From Posidonia oceanica (Eukaryota > Streptophyta > Magnoliopsida > Alismatales > Posidoniaceae): 64,000 nucleotides of DNA. The stretch lies in contig JAZBRS010000049.1 in NCBI GenBank assembly GCA_037176725.1, positions 30,062,001 through 30,126,000 on the forward strand. Reading direction: 5' to 3'. A model generated the notes under the pieces. It saw only the letters and a list, made by a program, of their open reading frames with translations. It was not told the origin of the DNA and searched no databases. Made by a program: the position numbers and the translations under genes. Positions 47,176 to 57,644 of the stretch are shown in pieces (positions within the stretch are counted from its first letter, which is position 1; the number at the start of each line of letters is the position of its first letter).

Positions 47176-48966
47176 CAATGGACTCTCAACTTTGATGGAG
47201 CACTCAACAGACATGGGGCAGGCATTGGAGTAGCACTTCTCACTCTGGAAGGAGTTCTCATCCCTCAAGCTGTACAGCTAAACTTCGCCGTAAATACCAA
47301 CAATGTCACAAAATACAAGGCCTTGATCCTTGGATTACGCCTAGCACGGGAGCTAGGGGCAAAGTGGTTGAAACTCATCGGAGACTCCCAATTGGTTCTA
47401 AGACAAATTCTGAAGAAGTATAGAACCCTCAACCCAAGGCTAGAAGAATACAAAGGCATTGCATGCCTCCTATTGACGCTGTTTTAGCAAGTGGTGTACG
47501 TCCACACCCTCCGAAGTCATAACTTACTAGCAGATGCCCTCGCTTCACTAGCTTCCTCAATCGAGTTCCCCATCAATATCCAGGAGCAAACAATAATGGT
47601 TCAGCAGCACGGGATACCTGCCATTGACTCGACTGAGTCATGGGCCATGGAGCTTAGACAAAAAGCTGGGGAATCAAGGGTAGGCATGTTTGAAGTTTGC
47701 TACAACATAGAGGATGACGGGAACCCATGGTTCTTTGACATCCAGAACTACATTCAAAACGGGATCTTCCCCGACTACGCGACTTCACAGGACAAAGAGG
47801 CAGTTCAAAGGATAGCTACAAGATACTTCATGAGAGCCGGGGTCCTTTTCAAAAGGTCTTTCAGCGGAATAGAGCTGCGCTGTGTCACTTATGAGGAGGT
47901 TGAAGTTATCATCGGAGAAATGCATGAGGGCATATGTGGAGGACACATCAGTTCTCAATTCATGGCAAAAATGATACTGCGCCGAGGGTACTACTGGCCC
48001 ACAATGGAGGCAGATTGCGCAAGCAAGGTGAGAGGGTGCAAGCCGTGCCAGATCCATGCAGATAGAATACATGCGCCAGCATCAGAGTTGAATCCGACTC
48101 AAGTGGTGTGGCCCTTCTCCATGTGGGCATTTGATGTCGTGGGACCATTCGACACTGAAAAGTAGAATAGGTTCATCCTCACAACCACTGAGTACTTCAC
48201 TAAATGGGTTGAAGCGGAGGCGTTCACTAAAATCAAAGCTTCAAATCTTTGCAAGTTCGTGCGGAAGAATATCCTCTCAAGGTTCGAGATCCCAAAGAAA
48301 TTGGTAGCAGACAATGGCACAATCTTCGTATCCCAAGACTTCAAAAAGCTTTGTAAGAAGTTTAAGATCGATTTGCATCATTCATCGCCATATTACCTTC
48401 AGGGTAATGGGCAAGTTGAAACTACTAATAAAACGCTAATCCGAATCCTTAAGAAACGGTAGGACGAGCCAAGGGACATGATAGGATAGATAAGCTAATT
48501 GATACATTGTGGGCCTATCAAACCTCCATAAGAACGCCTACGGGCCAAACCCCATTTGCGCTTACTTATGGTATAGAGACGGTAGTGCCATTTGAGGTCA
48601 TGGTCCCCTCATCCAGGATACAACTCGATAATGAGATAACTGCCGAGGATAAGAGGCAATTATTAAGTCTACGGTTAGATTTGCTAGATGAGAAGTGGTT
48701 GCAAGCAGCTGAGCATGCACGCCTCTACCAAGAACGACTTGCAAGAGCATATAAGAAGAAAGTAATTGAACGTAAATTCAATATTGGTGAATGGGTGCAT
48801 AAAGAAATCCTTCCTCGCAAGCATGGGAAACTGAGACCAAATTGGGAAGGACCGTACTTAGTGGTTGAGGCATATCCGAGCAATGCCTAATATTTGGCCA
48901 GAGAGGAAGGCACCAGGCTTGAATATCCATGGAATGCACTGCACCTCAAAAGGTACTACCCTTGAT
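47176..48966 (+). pseudogene. Second RNase H and integrase of C, broken
   Basis: Archaeal-type RNase H (NFDGALNRHGAG, VTKYKALIL, GDSQLVLRQ, LLADALASLAS), then integrase. The zinc-binding region is HEGICGGHI...CKPCQIHADR. The catalytic triad appears complete: WAFDVVGPF, VADNGTIF and GNGQVETTNK. Stops at 47,486 and 48,163 are CAG in B. A shift near 48,460-48,500 breaks the frame, and the C-terminal domain (KHGKLRPNWEGPYLV) is readable to the stop at 48,966. Confidence 0.87.
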
Positions 48967-50374
48967 ATGCACACTGAGCCATTAGACTACTCGTGCTTAA
49001 GGGTCTACTGCTGTCGAAGCCTAGGAATCATGCCTTGGCCTCACCCCACAAACACTTCGTGGGAGAAGGAAAGGAAATGGTCCCACACTGAGATAGAGGC
49101 AAATCATAAGAAGCCCCCTCCCAGTTCATGAATAACAAGTCCACACACATTCCTCGAGTCAGACAAGTTACCCTACTACAAATCGGGTAGGCGTCTAAGG
49201 CCAAAACCTAGAAGTGCAGAAAAGAGAGGAGTGTACCAAATGAAAGAGTGTCTCGGTTCGTCAAGGAATGAGTATCCATTGACCGAGCGCTTAGAAGGGG
49301 TGAGACTACTTGCCAAAAGTACCCAGAAAAGAAAGCAAAAAGGGTCAGAAAAGAACGCAGCAAAGAAGCTGTCCATGTGCAAGAAAAGAAAGAGAATGGG
49401 AAAGAAGGCAGCAAAGAAGCTGTCCAAGAGTCAAAACTGAAAAGCTGGGGAATACTAAGCGCAGTAGGAATCAACCTTGAACTAGGAGGGGTTTAGGCTT
49501 CAAATCTTCAGCCAACATCTTAGGGTAGGACATGGACTTTCCTTCCACCCACGTCCCGCACCGTACACATTAAAGGCTAGCGGCAGAAGCCTAGGTCTAG
49601 GGGCAGTTAGGTGCCAAAGCAAGCTCGAGGTATTTTCTGACACTAGGATGCACAAGGGACCAAACTATCAAGGTTTTCCAACCAAGAGGTCCCCAGTTTC
49701 CCAACATCCTGGAGGATTCTTTGTCTCCCATAAAAATAAAAAATCCAAAAAAATGATAAAATCAAAAATCCAAAAAATGATAAAATCAAAAATCCAAAAA
49801 AAAATAATAATATCAAAATTCCAAAAAAATGACAAAATCAAAAATCCAAAAAAATGATAAAATCAAAAATCTAAAAAAATGATAAAACCAAATGTCCAAA
49901 AATAATGAGTAGGGTAAAATCTACCCAACCAACATCACCTCATGAAACTGATAACAAGTGAGGCCAGTGATGCAAAAATCTAAGACATTTTACGACTCCG
50001 CGTCGTACTCGACCCCTCCTATTCAGGACGGTCGCTTGGTATCCACCTACGAGCTAAGACTGGGATCTCAAGGAGAGACAGTCCCTCGTCTGGCATATCA
50101 TCTTTAGACAACAAAGCTGAGGCCAATACTTGTTATTCAAGACCTAAGTTTCCCTCAACTTCTCCATTACATTAAGACTTCTTTCCCATTCATAGCATTA
50201 GGTTTGCTTAAAATATGCATTGTATATAGGTTGTTACCAAGTTTTCCGTAACCTTTTTGATTTCACAGTGTTAAGGATGTTTCTGAGTTTCCAGAAGTCA
50301 CTTTGGACTAGGGGCAATAATACCCCTAGATGGATTAACAAATTTGCTAAGGTAATACAGGAAAACAGTTCAGG
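48967..50374 (+). other. Putative 3' UTR of C, no gene
   Basis: No credible ORF. Lys-rich ORFs at 49,230-49,440 come from A/G-rich sequence. An A-rich repeat lies at 49,735-49,905. No LTR start (TGTAGATACCCC type) is found here, so the expected 3' LTR is absent or lies beyond recognisable sequence. Confidence 0.55.
49735..49905 (+). repeat. A-rich tandem repeat in the C 3' UTR
   Basis: About seven to eight imperfect copies of AAAATCCAAAAAAATGATAA-type units of 20-24 bp. Confidence 0.85.
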
Positions 50375-50512
50375 GGCGTTAAACGAGCAAATATCAGCAT
50401 CCAACGTTGGACGCACCATCTGAAGCGTATAACGATCAACAGAGGGATATTGGACGTGTGATATCACACGTCTTACGTTATAAGTGCCAATTTGGGCGTC
50501 TTACGTTTTAAC
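50375..50512. promoter_or_regulatory. AACGTT palindrome cluster downstream of D1'
   Basis: Includes CATCCAACGTTGGACGCA, GAAGCGTATAACG, ATCACACGTCTTACGTTATA and GCGTCTTACGTTTTAAC in about 140 bp. It sits where the next gene of a D2-D1 alternating array would have its promoter, but the neighbouring sequence is the C 3' UTR. Confidence 0.45.
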
Positions 50513-50634
50513 TGTGACTTAAACTGCAGATTTTGGATAGAGGACCCTTGATCAAATATCAAAGCCACCAGGGAGTATTTCTAAACTCAGTATAGTCCAG
50601 AACACATGAACAGGGATGAAAAATGAAAGACATA

Positions 50635-50640
50635 TTTATT
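50635..50640 (-). terminator. Poly(A) signal of D1'
   Basis: AATAAA on the minus strand, about 50 bp after the stop of D1'. Confidence 0.5.
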
Positions 50641-50688
50641 CCCTTAAGAAGATATATGGTCCCTAAAAATAAAAATTACAATGATTGC

Positions 50689-52033
50689 CTATCTAACCAT
50701 CTTCTTCCTTTTCCTACGCAGCACGCCCGTCGCTTCAACCCACTCCTAGGGTTTGGGCAGTAGCTTTGAATACCACTTCTAGTGCGCATCCTCTCGTGGT
50801 AGGCAGCAAGTTGAAGGAGCAGTTGATGGCCCCTCTGAATCATCATGGCAGTCTAGAGACGACCAAAGAGCCCGAATGTAGTACACCATTACTACATTAG
50901 ATGGAAGACTGCGCTCCCGAACCCAAATACGAGGAATAAAGCTCAGCTGAGGTGGCACCCCTTTCTTCTACTCCACCATCTCGAAGCAACGATGGGAGTT
51001 GTACACTACAAAGTGGGTGGGCCCTATCAGCTCCAACTCAACTGAAGAATCTCGCGCCTGGTGCTCATGAGAAAGGGACATGGAAAGTGTGGAAATGTCA
51101 ATAGGGGCAGTGGACAAAGAGCAAACCCTTTCCTCAATCAAATCTGTCTTCACGAGCCCGACCCAAGGGAAATGGACTTGTAGCCGCCTGGAAAGAAGGA
51201 AAGGAGAGCCTACAAAATCCCCTCTAGTGGAAACACTGGTCAGGCCAAGATATGTAGCAGCAAGAATGGTGATTGAAGGAGAGCGCCAAAAATGCTCAGT
51301 AAGGCCTATCAAGAACTCAGTATGATAGACATCAAAGGAGAAATCCTTGGTGACAAATAAAGTGAGGCCTCCAATCAGTAAATGCAAACACACTAGCAGC
51401 TGATCCTGAGAGGCAGAGTCCTCAATCCGTCGGAAGCTGAAGTACAAATGCGCCAAGTTGAGTCTGCGACCTCTGATCATTGGGAAGGTAGGCGGAAGGG
51501 TGAAGATACGATTTATGAATGTTTGCATATCTGCTGTTCCGTACGGTAATGGAAGTCAATATCTAGCCAGACTGCTCCAATATGAGTCACACCAAGCAGG
51601 CCATGAACATCCTCTACTAGGATTGTCGCCTCACAACCCCCAAAGAAGAAAGTGTGAGTCTTAGAACTCCAGAAGGCGCATGAGGCATGAAGCAGGGGCC
51701 AGTCCAAGTTTGTGCCCAATAAATCCAAAAGTCCATCAAAGCGCGTACGAGCCAAAATAGATTTCCTCTCTCGAGCCCAAAGCACAAAGTCCTTCACCCA
51801 AGTGGAGTAGTAGGGGAAGTCATTGTCAAAGCAAGGTGTTTTGGTAAAATTGAGGATTTCCTGCAAAGAAATTCGAAAGCATGAGGAACAAAGGAGTATG
51901 AAGGGACCAATGAAGAAGATCATACCTTCCCTGTCTTGATAAGGGACATCATATGCCCTTCAATCTCTTCCAAAGGTTTTACGACCCCCTTCTTGTTGTG
52001 CATGAAGACATTGGGAACTGAACTAGAAGCCAT
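50689..52033 (-). pseudogene. D1': PMD-like gene with one intron, broken
   Basis: Start at 52,033, about 100 bp downstream of a TATA box. Exon 1 (52,033-51,926) encodes 36 residues beginning MASSSVPNVF. The intron is 51,925-51,861 (GTATGA...TTTGCAG, 65 nt). Exon 2 holds the PMD-like block 'FWSSKTHTFFFGG.EATILV' with EDVHGLLG, then LIGGLTLFV and FVGSPFLL. A frameshift near 51,535 and a TAG at 50,968 break it; homology to D1 continues to 50,689. The intron position and phase match D1 exactly, so these are related genes, not random ORFs. PMD function here is unknown. Confidence 0.72.
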
Positions 52034-52130
52034 GAAAGCAAAAGAGAGGAAAGGAAGAAGCACAAATCAGGAAGAAATCAGTAGAGAGGAAAGGGGCAAG
52101 TATGCATGAAAATCCAAGGGGTGGCCAAGC

Positions 52131-52137
52131 TTTTATA
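52131..52137 (-). promoter_or_regulatory. TATA box of D1'
   Basis: TATAAAA on the minus strand, about 98 bp before the ATG, with the AACGTT cluster at 52,266-52,387 about 130-250 bp upstream. Confidence 0.6.
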
Positions 52138-52265
52138 AGCACAGGAGGGCCGTTGGAAATCCTTCACGCGGGCATTGAAAAAATTTCGCAAGCATTCCGG
52201 AAGATTAGCCAAGAACAGGAAAGGAAAGAAAAGTTTTTGGGCTCGCTTCGTTGTACACGAGACCA

Positions 52266-52387
52266 GGCGTGTCCAACGTTAGCCGCGTTAGTTGAAGCGT
52301 ATAACGTTTAGATTAGTTGCCCGGCGTTGGACGCAGCGATTGAAGCGGATATCGTTGGCCACAGCAGATGAGGCGTATAACGTTTTA
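52266..52387 (-). promoter_or_regulatory. AACGTT palindrome cluster upstream of D1'
   Basis: Contains GCGTGTCCAACGTTAGCCGC, GAAGCGTATAACGTTTA, CGGCGTTGGACGCAGC and GGCGTATAACGTTTTA in 122 bp. Same vocabulary as at 50,375, 59,139, 60,816 and in the C LTR. Confidence 0.5.
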
Positions 52388-52418
52388 TCAGTGACTTAAG
52401 TTACTGAACTTGGCTAGA

Positions 52419-54743
52419 TTACCCCCTAATCTGTGATTGAGTTGCATGTGCCTGTTTTGCCCATCCCAGAGGTTTAACTAAGTTGAAATACATGTGTGAG
52501 CCTGGCACTAGCTGAAAAGGCAAACCTCCGGTAGTGCCCAAGCTCAAGCTCAAGCTGGGAGATAACGCCCGCCGTGCCTTAGGAAGAGAAGCAGCCCAAA
52601 ATATCAGATACAAGCAAGGACATGCAAGACATAAAGAAGCGCTGAATTAAATCGTACCACCTGAGATTGGGCAATCTCAGCATCCCTATCAGCAACCTGC
52701 TGCTCCAGCTCCCAGATCTGAGCGCTGCTAGCGGCAACTGTCCCCTCCAGCTCCTCCAAACTCCTGACAGAGCTGGCAGCTATGAAGTCACCAGCCCGCT
52801 CCCTCAGCTTACCCTCTAGATAAGCAACCTACAAGCAATGGCATCAGGACCAAGGGAATTTCAAAAGCAGAAATAAAATAAAGGCATGTTTACCTTCTCC
52901 TAGAGATGGGAGATTTCCTCTGAGCGGTCCGGAGGAGGAGCACTGCTAGTCGAAGGCTGAAAAGAAAGATTCAAGTCAGTTACAATTCATAGCCAGACTA
53001 TAAAAGCTACATATGAAGATACCTGAGAGGCAGAGGTACGTAGACGATCAATCTCCCCTATCAGAATGGAGAGCTGCTGGGTCAAGTGGCGCTCCTGCTG
53101 AGCCCGTTCATCGGCCACCTTGAGCTGCAAAAGAAAGAAAGCAAGTTAGCCAAATTGAATTAACAGCCACCTCCCTGGGATCTGCGTCCCCCAAAGGAAG
53201 GTTCCCGTGCCTAAGGAAGTGGGACCGGTGGAAGATCATCAAAGAAGAAAACTCCCGGTCTATCCACTCGGCCCACACCACCTCGTCCTCCTCTGTAGCA
53301 TCTGTAGGAGTAGGGGAACCACAATGGGCCCAGTCCAGGAGCTGTGGACCGTAGACGTCCACCCAATGGCGAGCGTGGCTGCCCCTGCCGCATGTCTCTC
53401 GCCAAACTCGGTGAGGAGGAGGTAATGGCTGAGCCTGCCAGCGCCCCAGCTGTCGTAGCGCCCTGCCAATCCGCTGGAAGTGACAGTGGTTCCAACAGTG
53501 GATCCATACGTCCCGGTCAAAAATGGCCCAATCACGGGCAATCTCAGGGACGTCCACATACTCTCCCTCAGCATATGGACGCCAAACAACCTGAAAGGAG
53601 CAATACATGTTAGCAAGCAGCATAAACAAATATACATAAGCTGAAATTAAAAGAAGCAAGTTACCTGAGCCGGGACAAGGAGCTCTAAAGCAGACGATCG
53701 ACATAGCGGTTGTCATCTGCAGGCTCAAGGGCCTACTCAGCAGTGGCCCAAAACAATCCCCGAGGATAGGGGACACCGGTAGAAGGAACCGGAGGAAGGG
53801 CAGGTCGTAGGAAGGCGAAGTGGTCCCATGCCCACATCTGCACGTAAAACAAGGAAGCTATTAGCAAGAATGTAATATCCAGTGCAAGCTTAAATATACA
53901 GAATTTACGTGAAGGAAGGGTAGGTTCCCGCCCAACTGGCAAGAACTACCATCAATGAAGCAGAAGAGGGTGGAGTACAGGTGCGCCAAGCTAGCCGCAC
54001 CCCAGGCGTACTCTCCCACGCACTCCAAGTCCGCTAGAAGAGGAAGAAACCACACCGAGAGCTTCGAGGAGGAGTGTGAAAAGAGCACCTCCCCGAATAG
54101 CACTAGGAGGAAGGCCCACAGCTACTGGTCAGTCTCCACACCCGGTCCGGCTATTGTCTCCGCCAGCTCACTAACTCGGCGAACCGCGGAAGTGATCACC
54201 ACAAGTTGCTCTCTGCTCATGGCTAACTGAAGTCCAACAAGCTCCTACGCCAAGGCCGAGTAGCCCGGGCGCACCCGCCCTATCACTGGTCTACCCGTGA
54301 CCCAGAGACCGATCAGTCGCGCCATGTCCTCAAGGGAGAGGACAAACTCGCCCGCCCTCGTGACGATTGAACTCGTGCAGAAGCTCCACCGCTCTACAAC
54401 CGCCTCCAAAAACATCGGACGAAGGGGAAAGTCTGAGATGGACAGGAAATGCCCAAATCCCATCCGATCCAGACGCCCCAGTTGTCGTAGCGCCTTGCCA
54501 ATCTGCTGGAAAGTAGCCAACAAAGGGTAGGACCGGCAGACCTTACCCCAGTAGCAGCAGGTCACGGCCGGTGCTCGACTCTGTAAGCAAGCAAGAGAAC
54601 CATCAGTCAGGATGAAATAATTGAAAAAAATACGGAAAAAATGAAAAGATGTCTACCTGCCCCCTAAAAGCTAGTGTGGCAGTGGCATACTATAATTGGG
54701 ACGCGTCCCTACGCAGTCCCGATGCCTGCACCTCGTCCTGGGG
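52419..54743 (-). pseudogene. D2': multi-exon PMD-like gene, 5' end cut by a solo LTR
   Basis: Only the end of exon 1 remains (54,743-54,657). Exon 2 (54,580-53,909) holds the PMD-like core: 'FLEAVVERWSF.TSS' followed by RAGEFVLSLEDMARLIGL and GRPV. Exon 3 starts at 53,837 (MWAWDHFAFLRP) and ends at 53,665; exon 4 starts at 53,590 (VVWRPYAEGEY); later exons encode a coiled-coil (ADERAQQERHLTQQL). The last piece ends at about 52,419. Splice sites match D2, except that the donor after exon 2 is CAC|GT and about 80 bp are missing at the end of exon 4. Homology to D2 is high across exons and introns. Confidence 0.72.
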
Positions 54744-54748
54744 GATTG
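54744..54748. repeat. Left target-site duplication (GATTG)
   Basis: GATTG directly before the solo LTR; the identical 5 bp follow it at 56,153-56,157. Five bp is the usual duplication length for Ty3/gypsy integration. Confidence 0.9.
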
Positions 54749-56152
54749 TGGATATGGGGTTTTGGGAGGTGAGAAGAGAGGAGGAAGGTGGGAGAAGAAG
54801 AGGCTCCTTTTGCTCTTTCGCTCTGTCTTCTCTTTCTCGGGGCCCCCTTTTTTGTATCCGACTCCGTCACTTCACGTGTGATGGAATCGGTGTGATCGCC
54901 ACTCTCGGTTTGCTTTCGCCGGCCCTCGAGACACCTTGGGGAGATGTAATGTGGTTGCGGGTTCAGCTACCTTGGGACAACGCCAGCGTTGCCCAATGGT
55001 GCCCGTGCTTGGTGAGCTCTTTCTTCCTTCTTCCTCCTTGTATGACAAACGTTAGCAAAGCAAAAGAAACAAAACAATACAAAGATGGATCATTATGTGC
55101 AGTAACCTATCCAGAATTAGTAGCAAAGAAAATAAAGAAAGCGTAGTGAGATACGTACCCGAGGGGTTTGATCCCCTCGGTTGCAACTAACAGAGATGTA
55201 TGCCTAGCTAAAACAATACATGAACTTGAAAATAAAATGCTTGATTATGCTATGGAATTAAACACATGATATCAGAAATGAAAAGAAAAACAAATGAAAT
55301 AGAGCCCCCTCTGTCTATGCACAAGGTGCAAACTGTGTTGACATGAAGCCAACAACGACAAAGGGACCCTCAAGCTTTCCGAAGACTCTCCTCCTTTCCA
55401 AATCTCTCTTCTCTCTTTTAATTCTTAAGGACCACACTTCTCTAAGATTTTTAATCTCAAGAGAGCATGTGAGTTCCAAAAATTCCACCACTACTTTTCT
55501 CTCTCAAAATTCTGGCCTTGAACTCTGTAGGGGTACCCCTACTTTTATTGAAGCAGGGGAGGAACAAAAAAGGACACAAATGCCAAGTCAGCAGAGTTTC
55601 CTATTTCAGAAGTGTTATACGCTGGAAAACTAGCGTATAACGTTATAAGCGAGAATACCTACGTATAACGACCTCTGAGGCATAATTGCCAGGATCAGAG
55701 AAGATTCTCCAATTAAGGAGTCTTTAAGTGTGATTAAACTCGGCCTTTATGCTTTGACCGGTCAACGGGTTTCAAAGAAGGCAAAAACATTATTTTTGGA
55801 TTAGGCCAAATAAGGAAAGCTTTGAGCTGATTGGGTTGCCACGTTAGATGCTAGAAAACAAGTGGTCAATGTTAGCCACTGGTTCTTAGCTGCTAGAGAA
55901 CCAGTGACCAACGTTGTATGTTGAGAAGCTAGCGGACAACACCCTTAATCAGTTTAACCTCCAAATTTGGTCAGGACGTGAAGAACACTCAGGTTGCCAA
56001 CATTTGGGGCTTAGATAAGGATAGCATTTTGGACTTTGAGGGGAACATTTGACTCAAGTGAGACATTCAGGAATGGGTGGAGGGCTTCTAAGAGCGACCT
56101 AATGCAAGAGACTATCCTAACATGAAGGGAGTGCCAAAATAGGGTATCTACA
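54749..56152 (-). repeat. Solo LTR of the B/C family
   Basis: 1,404 bp with intact TG...CA ends, homologous over its full length to the C 5' LTR but in opposite orientation. Flanked by GATTG on both sides and by no internal retrotransposon sequence, so it is the product of LTR-LTR recombination after insertion into D2' exon 1. It carries AACGTT motifs at about 55,614-55,675 and 55,850-55,930; its TATA box is mutated. The ORF at 54,649-55,146 is an LTR by-product. Confidence 0.92.
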
Positions 56153-56157
56153 GATTG
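56153..56157. repeat. Right target-site duplication (GATTG)
   Basis: Second copy of the 5-bp duplication, immediately after the LTR end CTACA. Confidence 0.9.
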
Positions 56158-56324
56158 CCCTTCCTTGAAGATGGTTTCGGCATGAAGCTATCTACAAGGC
56201 GAGACGATACCCCCGTGTGGCGCTACCTGGGGGTCCTAAATGAAATCCAATGCCTGCTGCCACCAGACTTGGACGGGACACAAAGAGGGTCGGCTAAAGA
56301 AACATGGCCAAGGGGAACAAACTA
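56158..56324. other. Unassigned spacer
   Basis: Expected to continue D2' exon 1 beyond the solo LTR, but I see no similarity to D2 upstream of the matching point (61,826). Either this part of D2' is diverged or it was exchanged. Confidence 0.4.
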
Positions 56325-56485
56325 ACGACATGCCATGGGGATGGCCCGCAGGGGTCAAACTAAAGGACACTACCATAGGGATTGCCCGCAGGGGTCAAAC
56401 TAAAAGACATGCCATTGGGATTGCCCGTGGGGGTCAAACTAAAAGACATGCCACGGGGATTGCCCACAGGGGTCAAACTAAAAGG
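56325..56485. repeat. Short block of 36-43-bp tandem repeats
   Basis: About four units of GGGATTGCCCGCAGGGGTCA plus AACTAAAAGACATGCC; clearly related to the larger array at 57,645-59,030. Confidence 0.8.
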
Positions 56486-56639
56486 ATGGATAGCTAATGT
56501 TTCCGACAACCATTCAATGCGAATGCAATACAATGCGCTATGCATGGATGCGTACTGAAGGGAATGCAAAAAGGGGGTCATGATATGCAATGCATGACCC
56601 TAGGTAATGAGGTTCCTCCATCATCGCCGACTTTAATTT

Positions 56640-57075
56640 GTATACCGGGTTGGCTCAGGAATTTTTCTCACCAACTAAGGCAGACTGACACATGCGTGAA
56701 TGCAGTTTGTCATGATCAGGGGCCCTTTCCTCGAGTGTAGCCTACACTCTCTCAAGGGACCGTCGTCTCATAATACACAGGTTGGTGAACGAGAGGTTCA
56801 TGATGCTCCCAGGCAAAAGGGGAAATGATCTCTTCTCTGCCAACCGCGTTGGCTCTATTCGTCACAATTAGGTGTCCTTTCATTGAATGTTGCCTACATT
56901 CTCGATAGAGACCGTCATCTCGTGACCTGGAATCAATGAACAATGAGTCCATCGATACCATTGGCTTTATTCGTCAGAATCAAGTGTCCTTTCATTGAAT
57001 GTTGCCTGCATTCTCGGTGTGGACCATCATCTTTGACCCGGGAGTTAGTGAACAGTGGGTTCACTAATACCGTTG
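56640..57075. repeat. 112-bp tandem repeat
   Basis: About three to four units; GGCTCTATTC/GGCTTTATTC starts at 56,851, 56,963 and 57,075. Units contain GTGTCCTTTCATTGAATG and TTGCCTGCATTCTCG. Confidence 0.82.
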
Positions 57076-57249
57076 GCTTTGCTTTGTTGACCCGGTTATG
57101 CTTCAGGGATCTTTCTGCTGATTGGTTTTGCTTTGTTTGTCCGGTTGTGCTCCGAGGTTGCTTTGTTTGTCCAGTCGTGCTCCGGGGTTTGCTTTGTTGT
57201 CTGGTTGTGCTCTGGGGTATGTGCTTTTGATTGGCTTACTTTGTTTGTC

Positions 57250-57560
57250 CGGTTGTGCTCCGGGGATCTTTGCTTTGATGTCCCAGTTATGCTCCAGGGA
57301 TCTTTGCTTTGGTGTCCCGGTTATGCTCTAGGGATCTTTGCTTTGATGTCTCGGTTATGCTCCGGGGATCTTTGCTTTGGTATCCCGGTTATGCTCTGGG
57401 GATCTTTGCTTTGGTGTCTCGATTATGCACCGGGGATCTTTGCTTTGGTGTCCCGGTTATGCTCCGGGGATCTTTGCTTTGGTGTCCTGGTTATGCTCTG
57501 GGGATCTTTGCTTTGGTATCCCAGCCATGCTCCAGGGATCTTTCAGATTGGGGTTTGCTT
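57250..57560. repeat. 34-bp minisatellite
   Basis: About nine units of TCTTTGCTTTGGTGTCCCGG plus TTATGCTCCGGGGA (starts at 57,301, 57,335 and 57,369). ORFs over this block (57,133-57,686) are by-products. Confidence 0.9.
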
Positions 57561-57644
57561 TGTTTGTTCGGTTGTGCTCCAAGTACCTACTTTTGGATTA
57601 TTTTGCTTTGTTTGTCCGGTTGTGCTCCGAGGATCCTACAGATT

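Larger units (their letters stand above)
37564..50340 (+). mobile_element. Tat-type retrotransposon C with two protease domains
   Basis: Plus-strand element: 5' LTR, PBS, leader with splice donor, gag, protease 1, protease 2, G-patch, linker, RT, RNase H, second RNase H, integrase, 3' UTR. It is inserted in fragment B: B sequence ends in CCTTC exactly where the LTR starts. I found neither a 3' LTR nor the missing half of B to the right, so the right boundary is a guess. All coding parts carry stops. Confidence 0.85.

Noticed and set aside
49176..49474. Minus-strand ORFs in the C 3' UTR
   Set aside because: Low-complexity, overlapping in two frames, with no domain or conservation to test.
54649..55146. 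165-codon plus-strand ORF
   Set aside because: It spans the solo LTR edge; the same LTR sequence at 38,622-38,954 gives a matching antisense ORF, so it is an LTR by-product.
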